Source: Lachnospiraceae bacterium
GTDB taxonomy: Bacteria; Bacillota; Clostridia; Lachnospirales; Lachnospiraceae
Reading direction: 5' to 3'
Length of the DNA: 64,000 bases
Assembly: GCA_015057325.1 (NCBI GenBank)
Contig: SVEQ01000008.1
Coordinates: 3,461 to 67,460 of the forward strand
The notes under the pieces were generated by a model, which saw only the letters and a program-made list of their open reading frames with translations, ran no database searches and was not told the DNA's origin. Within the stretch, counting starts at the first letter, position 1. Each line of letters begins with the position of its first letter. Positions 4,759-14,546 of the stretch are shown one piece after another. Position numbers and translations under genes: made by a program.

Positions 4759-7749
4759 ATGGGGAAAAAACAGAATAATTCTATTCAGGATAAATCATTT
4801 CCAATTTTGGAAGTAATCAAACACTATGGATTTTATCGCGCAGTAATTTTCTTAATTCTTGCGCTTTTCTTTACTTCGCTCATTATCGGCTACAACACCC
4901 TTTTAAGTTCATATGCAAGAAAGAGTATTTTACAACAGAGCGAGCTTAACGCTTACAATCTCGCAAAAGAAGTTGAACTTTATCTGTCCACAGGAACAGA
5001 CGTTATCAACTTAAATGCCTCAGCCATTAATTTGATGATTGAGAATAATGCTTCCGATGAAGAACTTCTTGCTTACGTGACTGAACAAACCAATTTAATC
5101 GGTGAGTCAATTCTTCCTGAATCCACAGGATTATACGGATACTTTAACGGTAAGTTCTACGATGGTTCCGGTTGGGTACCTGAACCGGATTACGACCCAA
5201 CAACCCGTCCGTGGTACACAGAAGCGATTGCCGACAGGGATAACTATGTACTAATCAATCCCTATCTTGACATGGATACCGGCGAGATAGTTTTGTCTAT
5301 TGCAAAAGCACTCCCCGACAGCGATGATGTTGTTTCTCTTGATATTACGCTTGGTAGAATGCAGGAAACACTCAATGCTTATTCTGTAGAAGACAAAAAC
5401 ACATCTCGAATGATTGTATCAACTAACGGTGTTGTTGTAGCACATTCCGACAATGAAGAACTTGGTAAGAATTATATGGAAGAAACTGACAGTCTTGGTT
5501 CTTATGTACTGCAATATAGTCAGCGCAACCGAGACAAAACCTTCGACATTTCTTACAAGGGAATGAGTTACAACGTCTGTGCAATACCGATTAACAACAG
5601 CTGGAAAAGTATTTCTATTGTTGAATCCAGAAATATTTATCGACCACTTAAAATAATGGTATTTGTCAGCATATTGTCTATCCTACTGACATTTGCAATT
5701 TTTTCGATTATTACTGTAAAAACCGGAAAAAGAACTTTGGTTGCGGACAACTTAAGCAGCATTTTAAGTTCTTCAGCAGACATTTACATGTCGCTTTGTG
5801 ACCTGGATGTTATCAACAACACTGTTGTCGGCATCAAGAATGTAAACCCGGCAATAGCCAAGGCGGTTGAGTCCTGCGATTATAATATGAAGGAACTGTT
5901 TCTTGGAATAATGATGGGACTTCCCGATAGTCCGACCAAGCAACGCGCTATAGAGTTTACCGACCTTTCAACAATTGACGAAAGAATGAAAGACAATAAT
6001 ATACAAACCGTCGAGTACCTAAGCTACGGCGATATTTGGGTTCGAGCAAGACTTATCGTCTCCGAGCGAACCCCCGACGGCAAGGTTTCACACGTGTTAT
6101 GGATGCTTGAAAACATCAACAACGAGAAGGAAGAGCGCGACAAACTCATTGACATATCAGACCGTGCACTTGCAGCAAGCGAAGCTAAGTCAGCATTTCT
6201 TTCTAACATGTCACACGAGATTAGAACACCGATTAACGCAATCCTTGGCATGAACGAAATGGTGCTTAGAGAGTGCAACGATGAGAGCATAATCGGTTAC
6301 TCGCACAATATACAGTCAGCCGGCAACACTCTTTTAGGATTAGTAAATGATATCCTTGATTTTTCCAAAATCGAGTCCGGCAAAATGGAAATTATTCCTG
6401 TCGATTACGATCTTGCAACCGTGCTTAACGACCTTGTTAATATGATAACTCCAAGACTCGAAGCCAAAGGTCTTGAACTTATACTTGAAATAGACAAAAC
6501 GATGCCTCATCTTTTACACGGTGATGACGTAAGAATAAGACAGGTAATAACAAACATTCTTACCAACGCAGCAAAGTACACAGAAAAAGGAAGCGTCACC
6601 TTAGCTATTTCATATTCCAAAGTAACAAATGACAACGACTTGATTTCTCTTAATGTTTCCGTCAAGGATACCGGTATCGGAATCAAAGACGAGGATATGA
6701 GCAAACTCTTCTCTGAGTTTGAACGTATCGAGGAGAAGCGAAACCGTACTATTGAGGGAACAGGTCTTGGCATGGCAATTACCCAGAGTATACTTGCCAT
6801 GATGGACAGCGAACTTACTGTAAAGAGTGTTTACGGACAAGGCTCAGAGTTTTCATTTGAACTTGTACAACATGTAAGAGATTATGAAGAACTTGGCGAT
6901 TACGAGGAAGCATTTAAACAATCCGTATCTACCAAGGAGAAGTACTACGGCAAGTTCACGGCACCTGATGCGAAAATACTTGTCGTCGATGATACATCAA
7001 TGAATATCCTTGTATTTACAAGTCTTCTTAAACCGACCGACATGACAATTGACACGGCAGAAAGCGGTGATGAAGGAATTGCATATGCGTTAAAGAACAA
7101 ATACGACATCATCTTCTTAGACCACATGATGCCCAAGAAAGACGGTATCGAAACGCTCCACGAACTCATGGAACATGATGATAATCCTAACAAAGACACA
7201 CCTGTTATCTGTCTTACCGCTAATGCGATACAGGGTGCAAAGGAGCAATACCTTGAGGAAGGCTTTACCGATTACCTTACCAAACCAATCGACTCGCAAA
7301 GCCTTGAAGACATGATAATTTCGTATCTTCCTGAAAATCTTGTTATACCTATACCGGAAAAACCTGCCGAGTCGGAAACCCTGGATGATGAAGAAGATGT
7401 AATCCTTCCGGATTTCATTTTCACTATTATCGACTTAAATACTATCAAGGGAATTAAGAACTGTTCCGGTTCCGAAAAGCTTTACATGAAAGCGTTGATT
7501 ACATTTGCCAAGACGATGGAACCAATGATTACATCTACGCTTAATTACAAAGAGACCGGTGATATGGATGACGTACTTATTAACATCAAGACTATCAACC
7601 AGGCAGCAGAAATGATAGGTGCGGACTGGATAAGCAATATTGCATATGATATTGAAGAAAACCCTGAAAGTGAAGAACTTGATGATATGCTTTATGAACT
7701 GTTTGACAGTTGCAGACAACTGTGTAGCCACCTTGCACCATTGTTATAA
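4759..7749 (+). CDS. Membrane hybrid sensor histidine kinase/response regulator with degenerate HPt
   Basis: 996 residues. Order of parts: TM1 (about 28-48), a dCache-type extracellular sensor (about 50-295, with the typical DPTTRPWYTEAI), TM2 (about 298-320), a ~150-residue linker domain, HisKA with H-box SHEIRTPINA (His486), HATPase_c with NILTNAAKYTEKG, DTGIGIKDEDM and GTGLGMAIT, then a receiver domain with VVDD near 742, FLDHMMP (Asp788) and YLTKP. The last ~110 residues resemble an HPt domain, but where HxLK is expected the sequence is KTIN (about residue 944), so the phosphorylatable His is missing. It is expected to sense a small extracellular ligand. No partner regulator is adjacent. 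The gene is monocistronic between its promoter and a terminator. Confidence 0.92.
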   Translation: MGKKQNNSIQDKSFPILEVIKHYGFYRAVIFLILALFFTSLIIGYNTLLSSYARKSILQQSELNAYNLAKEVELYLSTGTDVINLNASAINLMIENNASDEELLAYVTEQTNLIGESILPESTGLYGYFNGKFYDGSGWVPEPDYDPTTRPWYTEAIADRDNYVLINPYLDMDTGEIVLSIAKALPDSDDVVSLDITLGRMQETLNAYSVEDKNTSRMIVSTNGVVVAHSDNEELGKNYMEETDSLGSYVLQYSQRNRDKTFDISYKGMSYNVCAIPINNSWKSISIVESRNIYRPLKIMVFVSILSILLTFAIFSIITVKTGKRTLVADNLSSILSSSADIYMSLCDLDVINNTVVGIKNVNPAIAKAVESCDYNMKELFLGIMMGLPDSPTKQRAIEFTDLSTIDERMKDNNIQTVEYLSYGDIWVRARLIVSERTPDGKVSHVLWMLENINNEKEERDKLIDISDRALAASEAKSAFLSNMSHEIRTPINAILGMNEMVLRECNDESIIGYSHNIQSAGNTLLGLVNDILDFSKIESGKMEIIPVDYDLATVLNDLVNMITPRLEAKGLELILEIDKTMPHLLHGDDVRIRQVITNILTNAAKYTEKGSVTLAISYSKVTNDNDLISLNVSVKDTGIGIKDEDMSKLFSEFERIEEKRNRTIEGTGLGMAITQSILAMMDSELTVKSVYGQGSEFSFELVQHVRDYEELGDYEEAFKQSVSTKEKYYGKFTAPDAKILVVDDTSMNILVFTSLLKPTDMTIDTAESGDEGIAYALKNKYDIIFLDHMMPKKDGIETLHELMEHDDNPNKDTPVICLTANAIQGAKEQYLEEGFTDYLTKPIDSQSLEDMIISYLPENLVIPIPEKPAESETLDDEEDVILPDFIFTIIDLNTIKGIKNCSGSEKLYMKALITFAKTMEPMITSTLNYKETGDMDDVLINIKTINQAAEMIGADWISNIAYDIEENPESEELDDMLYELFDSCRQLCSHLAPLL

Positions 7750-7755
7750 TAAACC

Positions 7756-7802
7756 AAAAGCCCGACGATATCCCATATCGGATACCATCGGGCCTTTCTT
7801 AT
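7756..7802. terminator. Bidirectional terminator between convergent genes
   Basis: GCCCGACGATATCC and GGATACCATCGGGC form a 14-bp stem with one mismatch and a wobble around CATAT, followed by CTTTCTT on the + strand. It serves the kinase gene and, on the other strand, lies just beyond the stop of the synthase at 7816. Confidence 0.8.
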
Positions 7803-7815
7803 TTAACATGAAACA

Positions 7816-9177
7816 TCAAGAGAATTCGTGATACTTAGCTATCATTTCATCATCACTGATTATTGTGATTCGTCCATTGTCATATTCGCTTGTAACCCAT
7901 TCGGATATTTTCTGAATAATCGGTGCAGTCTTAGGAAGCTCTGCTTCACCAAGTTTCTTTCTGTAATCATTAACCCAGAAACCGATTCCCGCAACACCGG
8001 ATGTAGCTGTTATCGACACCTTCGGTGGACGGTTAAGAATTGTCTCCGTATCGAAAATATTGTATATTTCAGGGTCTTTCATCATTCCGTCCGCATGAAT
8101 ACCTGCTCTTGTCAGGTTGAAGTTAGCACCAACAAAAGGTGTCATCGGCGGAAGATTATAATTAGTCTCATTCTGAATATACTCGGCAATCTCAGTTATA
8201 ACCTGTGTATTCATTCCGTTGAGATGTCCTCGAAGTGATGCATACTCAAAGACCATAGCCTCAAGGGGAACATTTCCTGTACGCTCTCCTATTCCGAGCA
8301 ACGAACAGTTAACCGCAGCCGCACCATACATCCAAGCGGTTGTTGCATTGACAACTCCCTTGTAGAAATCGTTATGTCCATGCCACTCTATCATTTCAGA
8401 CGGAACATCTGCATGATGCTGAAGACCATAAATGATTCCGGATACACTTCGCGGAAGCGCAGCACCGGGATATGGTACTCCATAACCCATCGTATCACAG
8501 GCACGAATCTTAATCGGCACACCGCTTTCTCTTGAAAGTTCCATCAACTTGTTGGCAAATGGAACGACGAAACCATAGAAATCAGCACGAGTGATATCCT
8601 CAAAATGACATCTCGGGCGAAGTCCTGCCTCGATACAATCTGATACAATTCCTAAATATTTATCAAGTGCCTGTGCACGTGTAAGTCCCATCTTATGGAA
8701 GATGTGGTAATCCGAACATGACACAAGAACACCGGTCTCTTTCACACCAATCGATTTGACAAGTTCAAAATCTTTCTTATTGGCACGAATCCACGTGGTA
8801 ATCTCAGGGAACTCATAATCAAGTTCCATACACTTCTCAAGAGCTGCTCTGTCCTTCTCAGAATACACAAAGAACTCAGTCTGTCTTATCATACCCTGCT
8901 TGCCGCCTAACTTGTGCAAGAGCTTGTATATGTGAACCATCTGCTCTGTTGTATACGGAGTTCTTGACTGCTGCCCATCACGAAATGATGTGTCGGTTAT
9001 GAAAATGTCCTCCGGCATATTCTCGGGAACTCTACGATAGTTGAACGCAATCTTAGGAGTCTCGGTGTACGGGAACATTTCACGGAAAAGCTCAGGCTCA
9101 TTAACATCCTGCAACTGATAGATGTATGGATCCTGCTCAAGTTTCAGTGTTTTGTCGCTAAGTCTAATGTGTTTCAT
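7816..9177 (-). CDS. Homocitrate/isopropylmalate synthase family enzyme, probable Re-citrate synthase
   Basis: 453 residues with a DRE-TIM metallolyase barrel. ITDTSFRDGQQSRTPY (about 60-75) carries the metal-binding Asp and the catalytic Arg. EWHGHNDFYKGV (about 264-275) carries the HxH metal ligands, and LLGIGERTGNVPLEAM is the conserved catalytic-Glu loop. The family condenses acetyl-CoA with a 2-oxoacid. The length, the FRDGQQSRTPYT variant and the lack of a C-terminal LeuA allosteric domain fit the clostridial Re-citrate synthase group described from Clostridium kluyveri better than LeuA. No leucine genes are nearby. An AGAGGAGA site precedes the ATG. Homocitrate or citramalate synthase remains possible. 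Confidence 0.75.
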   Translation of the reverse strand: MKHIRLSDKTLKLEQDPYIYQLQDVNEPELFREMFPYTETPKIAFNYRRVPENMPEDIFITDTSFRDGQQSRTPYTTEQMVHIYKLLHKLGGKQGMIRQTEFFVYSEKDRAALEKCMELDYEFPEITTWIRANKKDFELVKSIGVKETGVLVSCSDYHIFHKMGLTRAQALDKYLGIVSDCIEAGLRPRCHFEDITRADFYGFVVPFANKLMELSRESGVPIKIRACDTMGYGVPYPGAALPRSVSGIIYGLQHHADVPSEMIEWHGHNDFYKGVVNATTAWMYGAAAVNCSLLGIGERTGNVPLEAMVFEYASLRGHLNGMNTQVITEIAEYIQNETNYNLPPMTPFVGANFNLTRAGIHADGMMKDPEIYNIFDTETILNRPPKVSITATSGVAGIGFWVNDYRKKLGEAELPKTAPIIQKISEWVTSEYDNGRITIISDDEMIAKYHEFS

Positions 9178-9373
9178 GACTATTCTCCTCTGTCATATAA
9201 CATTTTTGCAATGGCGTATATGGATCATTTCATATAACCATAACTTAAATAAGTATATCCCTTAAAAAAAGTATTGTAAAGTGTAAAATGATTTGTGGAA
9301 AAACGTGAAAAGATATGATATCATATTAGTTATTAATGGGGATTACTTTTTATTTGTATTATGGGGGATACCA

Positions 9374-10783
9374 ATGAACGGGAAAAATCTCAAGAAAAAA
9401 ATGAAATCTATATCGTTCAGACTACCACTGCTTGTAATATTAAGCAGTATTCTTATTATGCTTTCCATAATTCCAACCATATATTTTCGAGTCAAAAATG
9501 ATATGATAGAGGACTATTCTAGTCTTGGTCGCGGCATTACCAATTTCATGGCATCCGACGTTGATGGCGATAAGGTTGATGAATATATTTCCAAAAACTT
9601 TGAGATGGATGAATATAATCAAATAATCGATAATTTCCACAGACTCAAAGAGAATTATCCGGATGTTTTATACGTGTACGTGTATCGTTATACCAAAGAC
9701 GGTGCAACCGTTGTTATTGATATAGACAGCGAAAACGGTAAGTTAGACGCCGACCCGCCGGGAACAGTATTACCAATCGACGAGGCTACTCTTCCGTATA
9801 TCGACGATTTCTGTGCCGGCAGACAAACTCCCGCAATCTTGGGGAATACCGCTGACGGATACCTGCTATCATATGAGGCACCGGTCTTTGACAGCAACGG
9901 CAACTATCAATGTCATGTGGGAATCGATTTTTCCATGGCCAAGATTAAGAAACAGAGTCTTAAAATGGTTGCAAGCATTCTTACCGTTATCTATGTAATA
10001 ATGTTTATGATAATGGTTTTTGACGTCCTTATGATTAAAAAACGAATTATCGGACCAATTAACAGTATTGCAAAATGTACCCACAAATTCTCATACACGA
10101 CAGCCAAAGAACGCATGCGCAATATTCAACTTATGGAGAATCTCAACATTAATACAGGGGATGAGATTGAGGAACTCTACTCTGATTTTCTGTCAGTACT
10201 TAAGGAAAGTGTGTACTATATTACCAACTACGGCAAGGCAAAACTTGACATTCAAGATAAGGAGAAGACAATTGGCGAAATAAGACAGGTCGCTTACATG
10301 GATTCTTTAACAGGGCTCGGCAACAAAGCAGGACTTATCAAAGACACAGAACAATTAAAAAGCGATATAGCTTCGGGCAATGCAACATTTGCCGTTGTAA
10401 TGTTCGATGTTAACAATTTGAAATATGTTAATGATACTTTCGGTCACGAAGCCGGCGATGCGTATATTAAGAACTGTAGCGCAATGATGAGTAGCGAATA
10501 TTCCAACAGCCAGGTATATCGTCTCGGCGGTGACGAGTTTGTCGTTGTTCTTACCGGAGACGAATACGTGAAACGTAACGAGCACTATCTGCGAATTACA
10601 AAGGCGTTCATTAAGTCCTACGAGCAACCGGACAAAGAACCTTTCGAGAGATATTCTGCTTCCGTTGGAATGTCGGATTACAGACAGGGCGACGAAAGCT
10701 TTGAACAGGTATTAAAAAGAGCCGACGAAGCCATGTACGAATACAAAGTCAAGTTCAAAGAAAAACATGGCAGTTACAGATAA
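9374..10783 (+). CDS. Membrane-bound diguanylate cyclase (GGDEF)
   Basis: I prefer the ATG at 9374 (preceded by GGGGGAT) over the upstream in-frame start at 9293, because the N-terminus then begins with basic residues and TM1 (about 14-35). An extracellular sensor follows (about 36-195, dCache/sCache-like), then TM2 (about 200-222), a short linker and a GGDEF domain with DSLTGLGNK and the intact active site RLGGDEFVVV. No RxxD inhibitory site is visible five residues upstream of GGDEF. It would make c-di-GMP from GTP in response to an external signal. It is monocistronic, ending at a strong terminator. Confidence 0.92.
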   Translation: MNGKNLKKKMKSISFRLPLLVILSSILIMLSIIPTIYFRVKNDMIEDYSSLGRGITNFMASDVDGDKVDEYISKNFEMDEYNQIIDNFHRLKENYPDVLYVYVYRYTKDGATVVIDIDSENGKLDADPPGTVLPIDEATLPYIDDFCAGRQTPAILGNTADGYLLSYEAPVFDSNGNYQCHVGIDFSMAKIKKQSLKMVASILTVIYVIMFMIMVFDVLMIKKRIIGPINSIAKCTHKFSYTTAKERMRNIQLMENLNINTGDEIEELYSDFLSVLKESVYYITNYGKAKLDIQDKEKTIGEIRQVAYMDSLTGLGNKAGLIKDTEQLKSDIASGNATFAVVMFDVNNLKYVNDTFGHEAGDAYIKNCSAMMSSEYSNSQVYRLGGDEFVVVLTGDEYVKRNEHYLRITKAFIKSYEQPDKEPFERYSASVGMSDYRQGDESFEQVLKRADEAMYEYKVKFKEKHGSYR

Positions 10784-10796
10784 CGGTATAATAATT

Positions 10797-10836
10797 AAGC
10801 GAAGTAAATGATTCCTCATCTACTTCGCTTTTCTTT
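10797..10836 (+). terminator. Terminator of the GGDEF gene
   Basis: AAGCGAAGTA (10797-10806) pairs with TACTTCGCTT (10821-10830), followed by TTCTTT. Confidence 0.85.
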
Positions 10837-10872
10837 ACTGCAATACTTTCTTATATTCTTCAAATATCTTAT

Positions 10873-10995
10873 CTATAGCACCTTATAATCATCTTCTAAA
10901 CTAAACACAAAAGAAGATTCCGGAATTGAGTTATATTCTTCTGGGTAATTACTCTCGTAATACATGAACAACGTCTGATCATAACGCAACCCCAC
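10873..10995 (-). pseudogene. Short gene remnant in a 370-bp intergenic region
   Basis: Between the GGDEF terminator and the terminator at 11045 there is no complete gene. One minus-strand frame is open from 10995 to a TAG at 10873. It gives a soluble, acidic, protein-like sequence (for example FMYYESNYPEEYNS and FVFSLEDDYKVL) with no start site or ribosome-binding site. It may be the tail of a lost gene. The remaining bases show nothing else. Confidence 0.25.
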
Positions 10996-11044
10996 CTAAA
11001 TTCTTAATAAGAGCGGTGACAATTGAACCGCATTATAGTATAAA

Positions 11045-11088
11045 CAAAAAACGAACCTCTCTAGTATATATAACTACAGAGGTTCGCT
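11045..11088 (-). terminator. Terminator of the lipoprotein gene
   Basis: On the minus strand CGAACCTCT (11086-11078) pairs with AGAGGTTCG (11060-11052) and is followed by TTTTTTG. Confidence 0.85.
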
Positions 11089-11153
11089 TATACTCTTTGG
11101 GGGAAATGCTCCCTTTCTTTAATTTACACTAGACTGATAATACAATTTAAGGT

Positions 11154-12107
11154 TCAATATTGTTCTGTCATCTCTAATAAATCGTAATTACTATTTGGTC
11201 CGTTATAATCAAGCATTGATTTTCCTTCCGATTTGTAAAATCCAAGATATTCATTATAACCATCGCAATGCATTACATAAAACTGATCATAATCCGAACC
11301 CGACCAATCGCCTCTGTCCGTACAAATATGTACAGGCTGACTTGAAACAAACTCACCCTCATAGTAGATTTCAGCAACTCCAATTACATCATCTTCTACT
11401 GAAGAATAAGCACTAAATGATATGCTATATCCACCCCATCCTTCATAAGACCCTGCATACGTCATTGCTTCATAATCATATGTTGAGGTAGCATTTTTAT
11501 CTTCTGTAGTTTTTTCTTCAGAGGTGCTACTATCTTTGCTCTCAGAACCTTTCAATACCCATACTGTATTATCAATCTGAACCTCCAACCTTTCTACCGA
11601 ATCTACATTTACTACCGCATATACCTTTCCTGAAGCTTTTCTTCCGCTATCCAACGATGACACAGACATTGAATCTGATTTCAAAGTTGTGTCTACAACA
11701 CAATTGTCAGCATAAACCGAAAAAATATTCGGTGATATTTTTATTGCATTTGATCCGGTATTCTTCATTTCTACTTCGAAATAAATCAAGTCCTTCTCTG
11801 TAAAATCATCCCAACCTACGCCCCAGTTTGAAATGGTTACATCCACAGTTCCACCTTCATCGCCTATCGAAAAAGAAGCAGTATCACCAATCTTCAATTC
11901 ATCTCGTATAGTCTCCTCATCAGACTTTTCCTCATCAAATAATGAAATATCGACACCTGATCTTCCATCCGTAAAAGCATGGTTCTCTTTTGCCCATTCC
12001 ATATCTTTCTTTCCCATTTCTTCAACATCGTCGATAAATTCACAGGCACTTAATGATGACATTGCCAATATGCAAATCAATAATAAAACTTTTTTCTTTA
12101 GTCGCAT
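11154..12107 (-). CDS. Lipoprotein with DUF4352-like Ig domain
   Basis: The start is the ATG at 12107, preceded by GGAGAGGGGGAGAAGTT. A longer frame to 12149 lacks a site. Residues 1-20 are a lipoprotein signal (basic start, LLLICILAMSSLSAC lipobox, Cys about 22). A charged linker leads to a DUF4352-type beta-sandwich (about 70-190: GDTASFSIGDEGGTVDV, YFEVEMKNTGSNAIKI). A Ser/Thr/Glu-rich linker follows, then a ~110-residue C-terminal beta domain of unknown type. The surface role is unknown. It lies 60 bases downstream of the secreted 667-residue protein and may be cotranscribed with it. Confidence 0.8.
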   Translation of the reverse strand: MRLKKKVLLLICILAMSSLSACEFIDDVEEMGKKDMEWAKENHAFTDGRSGVDISLFDEEKSDEETIRDELKIGDTASFSIGDEGGTVDVTISNWGVGWDDFTEKDLIYFEVEMKNTGSNAIKISPNIFSVYADNCVVDTTLKSDSMSVSSLDSGRKASGKVYAVVNVDSVERLEVQIDNTVWVLKGSESKDSSTSEEKTTEDKNATSTYDYEAMTYAGSYEGWGGYSISFSAYSSVEDDVIGVAEIYYEGEFVSSQPVHICTDRGDWSGSDYDQFYVMHCDGYNEYLGFYKSEGKSMLDYNGPNSNYDLLEMTEQY

Positions 12108-12166
12108 AACTTCTCCCCCTCTCCATTGCGCAAATCCAAAACATCCCACAACCCCTTTTAATCGGA

Positions 12167-14167
12167 TTATTTTGCTTTTTTAGTTGCCGTTGTCCAAGGA
12201 CCATCTACAAAAGCCTCTTCACCATAATAATCATAATAAGAATTATAACCTCTAATTTTTATGTAATGCTTTTTCCCTGCTTTAATATTAGGTATTGTAA
12301 TACTCTTCTTACTTGTGTAATATTTCTTCTTTCCCGAAAAATTCTTTTTCGTCGAAACAAATATTTCATATCTTTCAGCGTTCGAAACCTTCTTCCAAGA
12401 AATAACCAATTTACCTTTTTTTGCTTTTATTTTGACACCTTTAACCTTATTCGGTTTTGCAGGTTTTTTTGTCTTTGTATTTTGAATGACAAACACATCA
12501 CATTTTTTCTCTATTCCACTATCAGTATACACTGTAACTACAGCATAACCTCCTGAAATCGCTGTAATCTTACCATCTAGCACTTTTACAGCATTTTCAT
12601 TGCTAGATTTCCATTTCAATTTCTCGGTACAATCCAATGGAATCATTTGAGCTTTCAAAACACTCGTTTCCCCTTTTTCAAGTATAATTTCAGTTGTATT
12701 TAATTCAATTGACGAACACTTGACCCCAACTGTTACCAGACAGGATGATATTTTTCCGTTACTAGAGGTAGCAGTGATCTTTGCAGTACCTGGACTCTTT
12801 GCTTTTATCTCTCCGTTTTCATCTACTGTAACAATATCAGAATTGCTCGTCTCCCATAGTAAAGACTTATCAGTTGCATTTGCAGGGGTAATATCTGCCT
12901 CAAGCTGCTTGGTATCAGTACGGTAAATTAATATTTCCGAAGGAAGACTTACGCTTTCAACAGGAATTTCCTTTACTTCAATATCAAACGTCCTCTTTAT
13001 CCCACCACAGGTAACTGTAACAGTCTGTTTACCAACTTTGGACATATCATAACCACTTAACATATCCCTATTAATTACTGCAGGAAAACTATCATTTCCT
13101 TCATAATATACTGTTATTTTTGAATCAGTTAAATCAAGGTCATCTCCTTGATAGTATACTCTTTTAGAAGGGGCTTTTATATCAATATCTAAAACTCGTA
13201 CTATCCTATTAGTTTTTAACTGTGGATACTTATACGCTTCGCAGCATGGATCAATTTCCCATGTATCTATGAAATCAAAGCCTGTAAAACACCCCTTTTT
13301 AGTCATCATACTATTGGTTAACGAGGTTTGATATTCGTCATTATCTACCGAACCCGAATTAGATTTTACAGATGATGAGAGATAATAATTATTTCGCTTA
13401 CCATCAAATTCGCCATGTAAAGAGCAACCAAAAATCCCGTTACAATACTCTCCTTGAACGCTGCCCCTGTTTATACACTTTTCGACATTTCCATATTCTA
13501 TATAGCCAACTATACCACCCGCTGTAGAAGGGCTCCCCTTTATATCTACTAAACTAACACAATCTTTAACTGTCCCATATGTACGACTTGCTATTCCGCC
13601 TATCACACCATCATTAACAACTATCGTACCGCTAACATAACATTTAACAATAGACTCCTTCGTATAACAGGGGTACACGCTTCCACACAAGCCTCCCACA
13701 TAGTACACACCATCAATTGCTATGTTAATATCCGTTAATCCCAAGTTTTTTACTAAACCTCCGCTTATTTCATCAAACAGTCCCCCAAAACTACCATCAT
13801 AGGAATACGAATCTACATTTCCATATATTGTTAAATTACATATTCTATAACCATTACCATCAAGAGTACCGGAAAAACTCTTTATCGGCGTCCAACCATG
13901 CCCGGTGTCATATTCACCTCCTTTTTTTGTTTCAGACAAATCTATATCATTCATCAAAATGTAATTTCCTGATGGATTATTATTAATTGACAATAAATCA
14001 TCGACAGTTTCTATTTTCGTATAACCGTCCGGACATTCTTTTGCATACGGATTAACATATTTTTCATCAGGCAGTTCCGTAGCCCTAGAAAATAAAGGTG
14101 TGCTCAACATAAATAAATTAATTATTACAATTGCCAATACTATTTTTATATTTTTCGCGTATCTCAT
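12167..14167 (-). CDS. Secreted GLUG/Ig-like/FN3 surface protein
   Basis: The start is ATG at 14167 (TAGGAGGGGTTGTTGT upstream). Upstream in-frame codons to 14284 are basic and lack signals. The 667 residues show: a signal peptide (about 1-30), a GLUG-repeat region of the M26/IgA-protease type (about 60-290; GTLDGNGYRICNLTI, VGGLCGSV, GGIVGYIEYG), a Big_3-like domain (about 310-380), two Big_2 domains (about 383-530; LWETSNSDIVTVDENG, LKWKSSNENAVKV), and one FN3 domain (about 560-660; KGKLVISWKKVSNAERYEIF). There is no LPXTG. It is likely an adhesin or matrix protein. Confidence 0.88.
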   Translation of the reverse strand: MRYAKNIKIVLAIVIINLFMLSTPLFSRATELPDEKYVNPYAKECPDGYTKIETVDDLLSINNNPSGNYILMNDIDLSETKKGGEYDTGHGWTPIKSFSGTLDGNGYRICNLTIYGNVDSYSYDGSFGGLFDEISGGLVKNLGLTDINIAIDGVYYVGGLCGSVYPCYTKESIVKCYVSGTIVVNDGVIGGIASRTYGTVKDCVSLVDIKGSPSTAGGIVGYIEYGNVEKCINRGSVQGEYCNGIFGCSLHGEFDGKRNNYYLSSSVKSNSGSVDNDEYQTSLTNSMMTKKGCFTGFDFIDTWEIDPCCEAYKYPQLKTNRIVRVLDIDIKAPSKRVYYQGDDLDLTDSKITVYYEGNDSFPAVINRDMLSGYDMSKVGKQTVTVTCGGIKRTFDIEVKEIPVESVSLPSEILIYRTDTKQLEADITPANATDKSLLWETSNSDIVTVDENGEIKAKSPGTAKITATSSNGKISSCLVTVGVKCSSIELNTTEIILEKGETSVLKAQMIPLDCTEKLKWKSSNENAVKVLDGKITAISGGYAVVTVYTDSGIEKKCDVFVIQNTKTKKPAKPNKVKGVKIKAKKGKLVISWKKVSNAERYEIFVSTKKNFSGKKKYYTSKKSITIPNIKAGKKHYIKIRGYNSYYDYYGEEAFVDGPWTTATKKAK

Positions 14168-14291
14168 ACAACAACCCCTCCTACTTTTTATTCTTTGTTT
14201 AATTAACCTCTTTTTCTTAAATCTTTGCATCTCATAATGTTTACAGAAATGCTGATTTCTAGACATGTCTCCTTTATAGATCATCTCCTTT

Positions 14292-14546
14292 TCAGCGCTC
14301 TTTTGCTATCTGCCTAACCCTCCTATCGCTGATTCCAAGAACGCTCGCTATCTCTCGTGCTGATTTGCTACCATAATTAGCTCTGATATATTCGCGAACA
14401 TACTCTTTAGAATATAATTTCTGTGGGAATGAAATCGTTTGCCCCTTCAATAGCTCATATATTTTCTCAATATCCTCAGGATTTGTAAGCTCCTGAAAAA
14501 TCTCACCATATACTGATAAATACTTGCTATTGCTGTTTCTACTCAT
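14292..14546 (-). CDS. Mor-type small HTH transcription factor
   Basis: About 84 residues if started at ATG 14546, which follows GATGGGGAGAAT (close spacing). An alternative ATG at 14588 adds 14 residues but has a poor site. The sequence FPQKLYSKEYVREYIRANY, then GSKSAREIASVLGISDRRVRQIA, matches the C-terminal helix-turn-helix of the Mor transcription-activator family as found in Clostridia. It lies upstream of the secreted GLUG protein on the same strand (~125 bases) and may control it. Confidence 0.75.
   Translation of the reverse strand: MSRNSNSKYLSVYGEIFQELTNPEDIEKIYELLKGQTISFPQKLYSKEYVREYIRANYGSKSAREIASVLGISDRRVRQIAKER

Noticed and set aside
7828-8238. 136-codon + strand ORF inside the synthase gene
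   Set aside because: It is antisense to a well-conserved enzyme and has no ribosome-binding site.
9293-9324. Promoter TTGTGG with TATGAT/TATCAT for the GGDEF gene
   Set aside because: The spacings are 15 or 20 bases. It is plausible but too weak to list.
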